Shown here piece after piece: positions 44,865-57,200 of a stretch of 64,000 nucleotides of DNA. This DNA is from Colletotrichum lupini (lineage: Eukaryota; Ascomycota; Sordariomycetes; Glomerellales; Glomerellaceae). The notes beneath the pieces are model-generated. The model saw only the letters and a program-made list of their open reading frames with translations, was not told where the DNA came from and did no database searches. A program made the translations under genes and the position numbers. Each line of letters starts with the position of its first letter. Position 1 is the stretch's first letter. Location of the stretch: contig NC_064673.1 of assembly GCF_023278565.1 (NCBI RefSeq), positions 1,860,001 to 1,924,000 on the forward strand. Reading direction: 5' to 3'.

Positions 44865-47800
44865 CTAATTAGTAATTAAACTTTATTATCGTAAATTAGT
44901 AAAGTATCTCGTTACGCAGAAGAGACGACCTCTTAATACTATACGGAATAGGAGATTTATACTAATTAACCTTACGGAAGTAAATAAAAAAAGAGGCGAT
45001 TTTTAAATACCGTACGGAATTAAGTAATTATAGCCCTTTATTACTTACGAGAGGTCGACGTTTACTACGTTAAACTACGTTAATTAATAGAACTACTTAA
45101 GTAACTAGCCTTTTACTATCGCCCCGAGTAGCTTTTTTACTAAACGATTTTTCCGTAGCCGGCCCGCGATTAAAAATTAACTAATTAAATTAGTAAAAGT
45201 ATAATATAAAAGAGCACCGCGCGATCGAAAAAAGGGATTTCTAAACGTAAATATTCTTATTAAGTAATAAAAGTAACCCTATAGGAGTTATTAAGCTAAG
45301 AGATTTATAGTATACGAGAAAGTTTACTATTACGAGGATCTTATAAGTACGACCTTAAGCCCGCGATCTAAACGACCTCTTTATAGCTCCCTTAACTACC
45401 CCTTAAGTATTATTTAGGAATATAATATAGGGGACGGTTTAATGAGAGAGGAGGGGATTTAGAAGTCCTAACGGTATTAAGCTAAGAGTATTACGGATCT
45501 CGGAAATTAACTAAAGAAGCTATTTAGAGATTATAGAGAGCACGAGGCTTAAGAGGCTAAAAGTATACGGGATAATAGAAATTAGTAACTAATAAAGATC
45601 CCGAGACTAATTACTATATCTTTTTATGGTAATATAAACGTCTACTGCTACTATTATTAAAAAGAACTACTAAAACCTACCCTTTTTTATTAAATAAAAA
45701 GGAGGATCTTAGTAAGTACGATAGCTAGCGATTTAGAAAGGTAATAATAATCGCTAGAAATAATAAAAACGAGAATAGTAGCGAGACGGTAAGAAGAAGC
45801 GGGAATCTTTTAAACCCTAATAAATTTATTAAGTAGCGAAAGTACGGATTTATTACGACCCGCGCGCGGATTAAATATATCCTTATTGAGATTAAATATA
45901 CTAGCGACCGCTAATACGGGCATAAACTAAAGCACGACCCTTAGCGAGTTAGGGTAAAGAAAAAGAGGACGAAACCCGATCCTAAATAGAATCCTAATCT
46001 CTTATAAGTAAGTAAATATTAACCCGGATTATTAAGGGACGTAGATATATAGAATTACGGATTAGCCTAACGGCGAGTAAATTAACGCGGTATTAATCTA
46101 TTTAACTAAAGTTTACGAAAAAAAGGGGCTATAAGAGTAACCCCTATTTTATAAAATCGTAGACGACCTTAGCTACTAACTAAACGAATAGTTCGCGAGC
46201 GCAAGCTTAGGAATCGTAAAAGTAGTTAATAAATTCCTCTACGGGCGAGGGGTATTACTAGCGTAATTATAATCGTAAGAGCTATACGAAATACTAATAG
46301 CGATAATTATAAAGGAGGAATTCGTACTATAGAACTAGGCATAGGTTAATAGAGCGTATAATCGCTTTAACGAATTTAAAAAAAGGGTAAACGACCTAGA
46401 TTTCTTCTCTATAATTACTAATAGAAATCTATTGTCGTAAAAAGATATACCGGGGTAAAATATAGTACTAAAAGTACGATAATTAATAATTCTGCTTATT
46501 TCGATCTATAACTCGTTACCGCTACTAATACGAAATTTAGCGCTAATTAGCTAATAAAAAAAGAGGTAGACGACCTAAAGTTATTAATAGTACACAGCGA
46601 CGCAGGGTTCGTATATAAATACTAAAAATCTAATAGCGAATACGAAGTAATTTATAGACTTTAAAAAGATCTTCTTAAAAGAGAAATTATACTCTAGGGG
46701 GAAGTATAAGGTCTTATAAAAACCCTAACGATATTTTACGATTACTACGAAAAAGTCGGAATTAGGGAACATTAGTATTATTCGGTAATTAATATCGTAC
46801 TTATAAATAAAGCTTCTAATTATTATTATAAAGCGGTACGTAATCTCGATCGAAACGACTTTCTTAGTATAATTAACGTAATCCGAAGCCGCTTTAAGAC
46901 CTATAATAGGAACTTAGAGCTCTTATCTAAGTTACGAGCGATTTTTTTTATATTTATAGCTAGGATAATAAAGGGTAAATTGCGAGTAAAGATCTTTAAA
47001 GAGCTTATTGATCGAATCGATAAGCTAGCGAAAACCTAGCTAAACAAGGGGATAAACGAGTAGAAAGTCGGATATTTTTATACCGCAGTTTAGTATATAT
47101 TAAAAATAAAGATTACCTTATACTAAGTACCCGAAGACTACGAGACGCTCTACTTAAGGCTAAGATCTAGCTTTAATATTAAAGCGAGAATACTGCGCTA
47201 AACCTACCTTTAAGTATACGACGGCCCTTATTAATAATATTAAGTCGATCGAACGTATAATAAGAAAGGAAAAGAGGCTAAATACGGTAATCGCTAATAA
47301 AGAGGCCTAGATTTATTAAATAGGTAGAGATTTAACTTATAAGCAGGGTAATAAAAAAAGCAATACTATATTTATAAAAAGGATAGATATTAGTTAAGTA
47401 ATTACTCTAAGAAAGAGCGTACTAAATCGTATAAATAGTATAAAAAGTCGAGGGTAGTAAACGGTAAAACTAGCCCTCGTCGGTTTAACTAATTCTTGAT
47501 TATATATAAGGGCAGATCCGGGGGCACGGAACCTAGTAATAGTAGCTAAAATAGCGGCCTAAAGTATATACCCCCTATAAGAGATTTAGAAAATAAAGAA
47601 GATCTTACCCCCTATACTAACGAATTAGATTATAATAAAATCGACGATATTAACTACTCTTTTTTCGCCCCGTTAGCCTCTAGAGGATATACGAGGCTAA
47701 ACGAATAGAGGGTAGCGGAAGCTCTTAATAAGTAGGCTTTTATTTACGAATAATAAAGAAAGGTCCCTTAGACGACGAATATAGAGGTGGCTAAAAGGGC

Positions 47801-50699
47801 GAATTTAATAGGGCTAAAGCCTATTCTCTTAACGATTAAAGAGAAGACGCTATTTCTCTTAATATTTAAAAAAAAGGAATATAGTACTAAGTAAATCTAG
47901 GGGTAGCTAGAGGGGTCCTTTTTATACTACTTAAATCCCTCGAATACTAAGCTTATATAGGCATTCTACGCGAGCGAAAAGTACGGCTTAAATAATTTTT
48001 ATAAGATTATCTTAGATACTAGGGCATCGTAATAGTTAACTAAAAGAAGAGGGCAATTCTAAGCGCTATAAAAAATCGTATTAATAACGCTTAATACGTC
48101 GACGGCGGGTATTACGAAGATTAGTTTTAGCTTAGGTAAGGAAATCGTCGCCCTAAGTATAGTAAAAGTAGAGACGTACTTCGGAACGATAACTTTCTAT
48201 ATTTTACCTATTAATACCCTATTTCTCTTATATCTAAAAGATATAGATCGACTAGGTATTATATTCGATAATACGAGGAATAGAATCTTTAGTAATAAGC
48301 ACTTCGAGGTAGTTAAACGACGATAGGGGCATGCGTTTATAAAGCTTACTAACGATACAAAGTCGATTAATTATTTAATAAAAAGTAAGCTTAGAAAACT
48401 ATACTAGAGATTTAGGTACCCGTCGGTTACGAGGCTATATAACCTCCTAAAGTAATTAGATAATAATAATATCGAAATAGGGGCGCTAGAGTAGTTAATA
48501 AAAGTATATTACTAATACTAGATAAATGCGCAGAGCCTATGTAAATTTAAGTTTAAATTGCGTAATAAGCTTAACTTTAACTAGGAAATCGTCGTCGATA
48601 TCTTCTATTTAAATAGTCGGCTAGTACTATATATAATTAACGTAGCTATATCCTTCTAAGTAGGGCAATTCCTCTAGGATCTATAAATAAAAATAGTGTG
48701 GGCAGCCCTATGAAAAAGCTAGATCGATATATATTAAGGACCGCTAAACGGTATTAGAACCGACGCCGGTACTAGTTTTAAGTTAATAGAATTTAGGGAT
48801 AATATAACGGCCTATAGTATATAGCTAAAAGTCGTACTTATTAAAGCGTACTATAGTATTAGGAAGGTAGAGAGGGCATATTAGTAGTTAAAAAGGGCGT
48901 TTAGAATTATTAAAGAGGAAAATCCGGATTCTACTAACGACGAATGCCTCTAAATAGTACTTAAATACTATAACGATACTATAGGGCCTAACGGACTTAT
49001 ACTAACGCTATTAGTATTTAGAGTATATCTAAGAACGACCTTAGCCTCGCTACCGTCGCTAGGCATAAGCTAACGAGCCCGAGTAGTTAAAAAAGTAATA
49101 CGGGCACTGCGCGAGGTAAGTATAAGAAAGTAAGTTAATAAAGTAATTACTACGCGCAATAGGCCTAACATAGGAGATAATCTAGATATATTACTAAATT
49201 CGGATATACGAGTATAATACGAAATTACTTAATAGTAAACTAAGCTATATAAGTTAATTTCTGTTAACGAGCGCTCTTATATAGTTACGAGAGATCATAA
49301 CTAGCCACTCGAAGTATTAATTATAGTAGTTAGACCGTACTATATAGATCTTAACGAGGTAATTTCTAACTTATAAAAAAAAGAAGAGCTAGGGGAAACT
49401 ATATAACCCGCAGTAGAGGCATAGGAAATTATCTTTAATAAAATCGTTATAGTAGTACTAATAGATAACGAGGAAAAGGATATTACTAAAAGGGTACTAA
49501 TACCACCGGCGAGACGTCGTAAAAAACTATAATAGTAAGCCCTAACGTAATAATTTATTATTAGCGACGAAGTAATTAACACCTTTTATATAGTAAAAAA
49601 GAAAGCCGATTTCGAGCTAGTAATTAAACTATATAAAGAAGGCATAATCATAATTACTAAAAAACCGTATAAGGGATTAGATCTTATCGAAGTAAACACT
49701 CTTCGTAATCGAGGGGTCTATCGATTTATCTTATACGACCTAGAAAAATATATAAACCTCTATATATTTAAATTACGAATAGTTTATAAGATTAAAAAGA
49801 AAAGAACACCCTAGCCGTATGAGAAATCTAAATATATAATTTAGGGGGACGGTAACGTCGAAAAGGCAACGCTACTTATATAATCGCTTACTATATAGCG
49901 CTATAGCTAACGATTAATAATAGTACTAATAGCATCGCTACGGAAGAAGGGATACGAGATTTAGAGCCGTAATATTACCTAGGCCTATACCCAATCGGCC
50001 ACAGGGCTTATAAGGAAAATCCTAGCCTATTTACTAAAGGAAATAGCTAGTAAGTACCTAAAAGGCACGATTATTAAAGTACTTAAGCCACTATATAGGC
50101 TCGCAGAATCGGGCACCTATTAGTAGGCTACTTACTACGATTTTTATATTAATTAACTATTAATAGTTACCTCTATATACGACCCGTGCTTACTAGTTAT
50201 AGAGCACGAAAGCGACTAATTTAGGATCGTTAAAATATAGATTAACGATATATTAGGCCTATCCGATATTAACTTTATAAAAAAAGAGGATAAGGAGCTC
50301 TAAAAAGCGGGCTTCGTAATAAAGCTAAAAGAGGTCCTTATAATAAATACCCCCCTAGTATTTAATAATAGGATTTTTATAATCGAAAGGGAAACCGTCG
50401 TTTTTTAGTAAAAGGGGTAGGGCAAGAAGATTAACCTCGTCGATCCGAATATAACCGACGTTAAGAAGTAATATAAGGCTAAGCTCGCGCAAGGGGTATA
50501 TATTATAAGTATTTATTAGCCTAAGGTAATTTTTAATTATATTAAAGTAGCATAGGCTATAGATCTAACCGAACGAGACGTTAAGGTACTTAATAAGCGG
50601 CTTAAGTAGTAATAAACGAATCTTAATCGAGGTCTCGTTTACTACCTAATCGACCTTATAACTAGCAAGCTCTACGTCTTCGTTAATAAGTTATTTATA

Positions 50700-51160
50700 A
50701 ATAATAACGACCTTACTTCGTAATTAGGGTATATTATTATCCTAGCTAACGAGAGTATAGGTAAGAGCGAATTTACTATATATAGTAATATAATCCACTA
50801 CTCATTAACTAAAAATAAGCGGGTAATAAAAAGTATACTAATGTTAGAAATATATAATATAATTAACGGTATTAACCTCTCCTACGCAATTTTAACGACG
50901 CTAAGAAAGATTACTAATCGAATTAGCCTTTTACCTATTCTAACGGTTATCTATACCGATTCCTACTCGCTATATAAATACCTCGTTAAATTAGGAATAA
51001 TAAAAAAAAAGAGGCTTATAATCGATATTATAGCCCTTAGGTAATCGTACGAAAGGCGCGAGATACTCGAGATCTATTAGATTAATAATAAAAATAACCT
51101 CGTAGACGCTTTTATAAAAGTAGTACTAAATAAGGGATTAGAGTAATTCGTAAGTAATAG
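50700..51160 (+). pseudogene. copia RNase H / pol C-terminal remnant
   Basis: The frame around 50841-51044 reads ... LEIYNIINGI ..., then TDSYSLYKYLVKLG and RLIIDIIALR, then (after a stop) SYERREILEIY and a degraded D-A-x-x-K block. These are the successive blocks of the RNase H and C-terminal region of fungal Ty1/copia polyproteins. Stops and Tyr or Ile replacements are of the G-to-A/C-to-T type. The equivalent part of copy 3 is where a gypsy element has inserted. Confidence 0.8.
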
Positions 51161-51304
51161 AAAAGTTATTATATAAATAGAGGGATAGGTTATATAAAAA
51201 GAGTAAAGAAAAGGGGAAAAAGGAGACGACTTAGTAAACGGGCCCGAGGTCGAATTATACCTCTAATTATAATAGTTAAATCGATAAAAAAAAGAGAAAG
51301 TTAG

Positions 51305-51506
51305 TATCGGATTAGAAGTCTAATTCGACTGCGGTATATAGCCGACTACGCAGGGGCTAATTAGGGGCCCTATTTACGATTATCATAGCTAGCCTAACCT
51401 ATAGTTAGAACCTCCTTTTTATAACTACGTAGATATTTATATAGTTTAATTAATCTCTTCGTTAACTACGGTTCGAACTAACTACCCTGTAATAGGGATA
51501 CTAACA
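51305..51506 (+). repeat. 3' LTR of copia copy 2
   Basis: 202 bp, TATCGGATTAGAAG ... GGGATACTAACA, followed by GTGCT. The first dinucleotide TG has become TA. The terminal CA is intact. Confidence 0.93.
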
Positions 51507-51843
51507 GTGCTAGACTTAAATCCGATTTAGCAATCCGACACTCTTAAAACTTCTGACTTTCCTAACTTTAAATAACTAGAATTATATTTATCGGCTAACT
51601 AAAACGTATTGCGAACACCGCATATATTATATAGGCCCAGCAAGTTTCATTTAGTATTGTGGGTTTAGAGCTCATTCTTCTTATATTTATTCTTTTTCTT
51701 AAATCCGAAAACACTAACATTCAAAACTATTAAAACTCTATATATACTATAACAATAGTCGCTCAAGCCATCGTAAATATTACTTAACCCCTAGCTATAG
51801 AAACCTCTAACCCCCTGCTCCTTACTAGTTGGGCGCCTAAAAG

Positions 51844-52563
51844 TTAACCCCTCCTAGGTTCTATAGATTGCGGGAATATTAAGACTATACCGTTACCCGT
51901 ATCTCCTATAGGAGCTATTATATTAGGATCGATAGTAAAAGACGTATTCGTCGACTCGAAACCTTTATGCCTCCTAACTAATACTTCGATATTACGGAAC
52001 GCTACGGCAGGGGTATCCTGTGCGAGGAAGTAGCCTAATATAGATATAGTAAGATATGTTAGGCCTCGCTCTAAGTATACCGTACCTATTATACTAGCGC
52101 TAGCTAGCGTCTCGGGGTTAGTATTAGTATAATAGGGCACATAGAGCGGTGCAGTAGGCTTCTTTTAAAAACCTATTTACCCTCCCTAGGTTAAGTTCTA
52201 GATCGTAAGAAGTATACTGTCGTTAATAAGTATAAAGTCCTTAGTACCGTGTGCGAGAATAATATTTCGTATCTTATTAATAACGTTAAGTAAGACCGGT
52301 TAACTTCCCGGCCCTTCGTTAATAGAGTTATTAGTTTTATTAAAGAACACGGGTGTCTCGGTATAAAAGACCTATTCCTTATCTAAGGGAGCATTAATAG
52401 CTTTTTTAACGTCTTCTCGGTTAAAGTAAACTAGTCCCGCCCCCTTTAGCTTATATATAGAGCCGTCGCTAAATCTAAGAGGGTCGTACTTTAACGAGTA
52501 GAGATTTGTAATAGAATAGACGCTAAAGCAGGGGGTAATCTCTATCGTAGCCTCTAGAATCAT
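51844..52563 (-). pseudogene. serine carboxypeptidase S10 remnant, C-terminal part, RIP-damaged
   Basis: Reading right to left, one frame shows CFSVYSIT, Y-F-N-R-E-D-V-K-K-A-I-N-A-P, then after a stop FNKTNNS, ILAHGTKDF, and after several further stops RGLTYLTIS and AFRNIEVLVRR up to 51844. This is the ordered C-terminal half of peptidase family S10. The Asp of HGTKDF fits the catalytic Asp position; the catalytic His region (normally G-H-M after LTYVTV...) reads G-Y-F, so the His is lost. At least five stops interrupt the frame, several of the CAG-to-TAG or TGG-to-TAG type. The N-terminal half with the catalytic Ser is not found. The remnant lies between two copia copies in direct orientation, and RIP may have spread into it. 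Confidence 0.75.
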
Positions 52564-52737
52564 AGTCTAAGTATTACACTCTATCTTTACGTTACTATCC
52601 TTATCTAGGCCCGGCATTGTCGTAGGCTATTATCCGGTAGGAGGATAGACGAGCTATTTACGTATATAATCGGTATAGCTACACTTCTTATATATATCCT
52701 TTAGCGTCTACCTAAATATGTTATTAAAAGCGAAGAC

Positions 52738-53160
52738 ATGCTCCTATCGATTTACAAAGGGAACTATAAGAATCTCCTCCCCGATACTATCGACCGAGTA
52801 CGTTCCGTTAAAGATTTATATACTAGCAATATTAAAGTAGTCCTTGTCATTGCTATTAACTATGGCGCGAGTAATATAGGGGTAGTATATGCCGCTATAC
52901 GAGGATCCCGTAATATAGACCTTGTAGCCCTATATAGTAAAGGTATTTATAAAGTTACGCTAGAAGCTAAGGAACTAGCGGGCGATATCGAATTCGTCCT
53001 TAGTAATAGGTATACCCTACGAAAAGCCTATACCCATAGGCTAGTCTACTTAGACGACGTTAGTAATACGATGCTAACTCTATTTATTACGGATGGGCTT
53101 GAACATTCCCGGCTGCTAGAGTATTGGGCCGTTTTTAGAGAGGAGTTCCCTAGTAGATAA
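52738..53160 (+). CDS. unidentified 140-residue open frame in RIP-affected DNA
   Basis: The longest open frame in any AT-rich part of this window, preceded in frame by a stop 10 codons upstream. It contains VVLVIAINYGASNIGVVYAAI, weakly reminiscent of the first phosphate-loop strand of Hsp70-like ATPases, then LRKAYTHRLVYLDDVSNTML and a C-terminus EYWAVFREEFPSR that looks like real protein. CpA/TpG are reduced but not absent. It may be a fragment of a gene partly hit by RIP. Function not assignable. Confidence 0.35.
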   Translation: MLLSIYKGNYKNLLPDTIDRVRSVKDLYTSNIKVVLVIAINYGASNIGVVYAAIRGSRNIDLVALYSKGIYKVTLEAKELAGDIEFVLSNRYTLRKAYTHRLVYLDDVSNTMLTLFITDGLEHSRLLEYWAVFREEFPSR

Positions 53161-53231
53161 ATAACTAGGCTGGCTATATAAGTTAGTTCTGTTCGAGTCT
53201 CGGTTATTATATAATATAGACTTATACTACC

Positions 53232-53436
53232 TGTCGGATTAGAAGTCTAATTCGACCGCGGTATATAGCCGACTGCGCAGGGGCTAATTAGGGGCCCTAT
53301 TTACGATTATTATAGCTAGCCTAACCTACGGTTAGAACCTCCTTTTTATACCTACTACGTAAATATTTATATAGTTTAATTAATCTCTTCGTTAACTACG
53401 GTTCGAACTAACTACCCTATAATAAGGATACTAATA
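53232..53436 (+). repeat. 5' LTR of copia copy 3
   Basis: 205 bp; 3 bp longer than the copy 2 LTRs, with an extra triplet in CCTACTACGTAAAT. Moderately RIP-mutated. Confidence 0.92.
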
Positions 53437-54074
53437 CTAATTAGTAATTAAATTTTACTATCGTAGATTGGTAAAGTATCTTCTTACGTAGAAAAGACGA
53501 CCTCTTAATACTATATAGGATAGGAGATTCGTACTAATTAACCTTATAGAAGTAAACGAAAAAGGGGGCGATTCTTAAATACTATACGGAATCGAATAAT
53601 TATAGCCCTTTATTACTTACGAAAGGTCGATATTTACTACGTTAAACTACGTTAATTAACGGAACCGCTTAAGTAACTAGCCTTTTACTATTGCCCCGAG
53701 TAGCTTTTTTACTAAACGATTTTTTTATAGCCGGCCCGCGATTAAAAATTAATTAGTTAAATTAATAAAAGTACGGTATAAAAGAGCACTGCGTAATTAA
53801 AAAAGGGGATTTCTAAACGTAAATATTTTTACTTAGTAATAAAAGTAACCCTATAGGAGTTATTAAGCTAAGAGATCTACGGTATATAAGAAAGTCTACT
53901 ATTATAAGGACCTTATAAGTACGACCTTAAGCCCGCGATCTAAATAACCTCTTCGTAGCTTTTTTAACTTCCCTCCGGGTATTACTTAGGAATATAATAT
54001 AGGGGACGGTCTAACGAGGGAGGAGGGGATTTAGAAGTCTTAATAATATCGAGCTAAGAGTATTACGGATCTTA

Positions 54075-54258
54075 GAGATTAACTTAAGAAGAAGGCGGCT
54101 ACCCTAAAGTAGTCCTATAACCTCTTATTAGAGTTATTATTAGCCTAAGAAAAGGCTAAAAAGACGAGGATCTGAGGGAAAAAAAAAAGAATCCTCTAAA
54201 AGGCCGCTAAAGGGCTTCTTTTTTATACTAGCTCCCGGTATAAAATTACTAATTTTAA
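54075..54258 (+). repeat. 184-bp copia segment present in copies 1 and 3, absent from copy 2
   Basis: Bounded by near-identical 10-bp direct repeats GAGATTAACT (54075-54084) and GAAATTAACT (54259-54268). Copy 2 has a single GAAATTAACT at 45503-45512. Copy 1 retains the segment on the minus strand at about 35105-35290. Confidence 0.75.
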
Positions 54259-57200
54259 GAAATTAACTAAAGAAGCTATTTAGAGATTATAAAGAGCACG
54301 AGGCTTAGGAAGCTAGAAATATACGGAATAGCGGAAATTAATAACTAGTAAAGATCCCGAGACTAATTACTATATCTTCTTATAGTAATATAAACGTCTA
54401 CTACTATTATTATTAAAAAGAACTACTAAAACCTACCCTTTTTTACTAAATAAAAAGGAGGATCTTAGTAAGTATAATAGCTAGCGATCTAAAAAGGTAA
54501 TAATAATTATTAAAAATAGTAAAAACGAGAGTAATAGCGAGACGGCGAGAAGAAGCGGGAATCTCTTAAACCCCGATAAATTCGTTAAGTAGTAAAAGTA
54601 CGGATTTATTATAACTAGCGCGCGGATTAAATATATCCTTATTAAAATTAAATACGCTAGCGACTACTAATATAAGCATAAGCTAGAGCACGACCCTTAG
54701 TAAGTTAGGGTAAAAAAAAAGAGGACAAAACCCGATTTTAAATAAAATCCTAATCCCTTATAAATAGGTAAATATTAACCCGGATTATTAAGGGACGTAA
54801 ATATATAAAATCGCAGATTAGCCTAATAGCGAGTAAATAGACGTAGTATTAATCTATTTAACTAAGGTCTATAAAAAAAAAGGGCTATAGGGGTAACCCC
54901 TATTTTATAAGATCGCAAACGACCTTAGCTACTAACTAAATAAATAGTTCGCGAGCGCAAGCCTAGGAATTATAAAAGTAATTAATAAATTCCTCTATGA
55001 GCAAGGGGTATTACTAACGCAATTATAATCGCAAGGGCTATATAAAATACTAATAGTAATAATTATAAAAAAGAAATTCGTATTATAAAACTAAGTATAG
55101 GTCGATAGAGCGTATAATCGCTTTAACGAATTTAGAAAAAGAGTAAACGACCCAGATTTCCTCCCTATAATTACTAACAGAAATCTATCGTTATAAAAGG
55201 ATATACTAAGGTAAAATATAGTACTAGAAGTACGATAATCGATAATTCCGCCTATTTTAATTTATAACTCGTTATTACTATTAATACGAAATTCGGCGCC
55301 GATTAGTTAATAAAAAAGGAAGTAGACGACCTAAAGTTATTAATAGTACGTAGTAACGTAGGGATCGTATATAGATATTAAAAATCTAGTAGCAAATACG
55401 AGGTAATTCATAGACCTCAAAAAGATCTTTCTAAAAAAGAAATTATACTCTAGGGGGAAGTATAAGGTCTTATAAAAAACCCTAATAATATTTTACGATT
55501 ACTATAAAAAAGTCGGAATTAGGGAACACTAATACTATTCGGTAATTAATATCGTACTCGTAAGTAAAGCCTCTAATTATTATTACAAAGCGGTGCGTAA
55601 TCTCGATCGAAACGACTTTTTTAATATAATTAACGTAATCTAAAGCTACTTTAAGACTTACGATAGGAACCTAGAGCTCCTATCTAAGCTACGAGCGATT
55701 TCTTTTATATCTATAACTAAGATAATAGAAGGTAAATTGCGAATAGAGATTCTTAAAGAGCTTATTAATTAAATTAATAAGTTAGTAAAAACCTAGCTAA
55801 ATAAGGGGATAAACGAGCGGAAAGTTAGATATTTTTATACTATAGTTTAGCGTATACTAGAGGTAAAAATTACCTTATACTAGGCACTTAAAGACTATAA
55901 GACGCTCTACTCGAGGCTAAGATCTAGCTTTAATATTAAAACGAAAATACTACGCTAAACCTACCTCTAAGTATATAATAGCCCTTATTAATAATATTAA
56001 GTCGATCGAACGTATACTAAAAAAGGAAAAGAGGCTAAATATAGTAATCGCTAGTAAGGAGGCCTAGATTCGTTAAATAGGTAAAGATTTAACTTACGGG
56101 TAGGGTAATAAAAGAAGTAATACTATATTTATAAAAAGGATAGATATTAGTTAAGTAATTACTTCGAGGAAGAGCGTATTAAATCGTACGAATAGTATAG
56201 AAAGTCGAGGGTAGTAAATAGTAAAACTAGCCCTCGTTGGTTTAATTAATTCCTCGTTATATATAAGGGTAGATCCGGGGGCACGGAACTTAATAATAAT
56301 AGCTAAAGGAGCGGCCTAAAGCATATACCCCCTATAAGAGATTTAGAAAATAAAAAAGATCTTACCCCCTATACTAACGAATTAGATTACAACGAAATTA
56401 ATAATATTAACTACTCTTTTTTCGTCCCGTTAGCCTTTAGAGAATATATAAAGCTAAACGAATAGAGGGTAGCGGAAGCTCTTAATAAGTAGGCTTTTAT
56501 TTATAAATAATAAAGGAAGGTCCCTTAGATAACGGATATAAAAATAGCTAAAAGAGCGAATTTAATAAGGCTAAAGCCTATTCTCTTAATAATTAAAGAG
56601 AAGACGCTATCTCTCTTAATATCTAAAGAAAAAGAATATAGTACTAAGTAAATTTAGGGGTAGCTAGAGGGGTCCTTTTTATATTACTTAGATCCCTCGA
56701 ATACTAAGCTCGTATAAGTATTCTACGCGAGCAAAAGGTATAGCTTAGACGATTTTTATAAAATTATTCTAAATATTAGGGTATCGTAATAGTTAACTAA
56801 AGGAAAAGGGCAATTCTAAGCGCTATAGAAAATTGCGTTAATAATACTTAATATATCGACGGCGAGTATTACGAGGATTAGTTTCGGCCTAAGTAAGGAA
56901 ATCGTCGCCCTAGGTAAAGTAGAAGTAGAGATATACTTCAGAACGATAACTTTCTATATTTTACCCGTTAATATCCCATTTCTCTTATATCTAAAAAATA
57001 TAGATCGACTAGGTATTATATTTAATAATACGAGGAATAGAATCTCTAGTAGTAAGTACTTCGAAATAGTCGAACGATAATAGGGGCATACGTTTATAAA
57101 GCTTATTAATAATACGAAGTCGATTAATTACCTAACGAAAAGTGAGCTTAGAAGACTATACTAGAGATTTGGGTACCCGTCGGTTACGAGTCTATATAAC

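Larger units (their letters stand above)
44663..51506 (+). mobile_element. Ty1/copia LTR retrotransposon, copy 2, plus strand, RIP-mutated
   Basis: 6844 bp with 202-bp LTRs (44663-44864, 51305-51506) and perfect GTGCT duplications at 44658-44662 and 51507-51511. The order of remnants, gag side left and reverse transcriptase/RNase H right, gives the plus orientation; the RNase H end (50700-51150) is the best preserved. About 184 bp present in copies 1 and 3 are missing at ~45503-45512. Stops are spread through every frame. The first ~75 bp of the 5' LTR are nearly unmutated, whereas the rest is depleted in CpA/TpG. Confidence 0.92.

Noticed and set aside
49340..49582. 80-residue minus-strand frame inside copia copy 2
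   Set aside because: It lies antisense to degraded copia pol and is made of low-complexity Ile/Ser/Tyr codons typical of RIP-mutated DNA.
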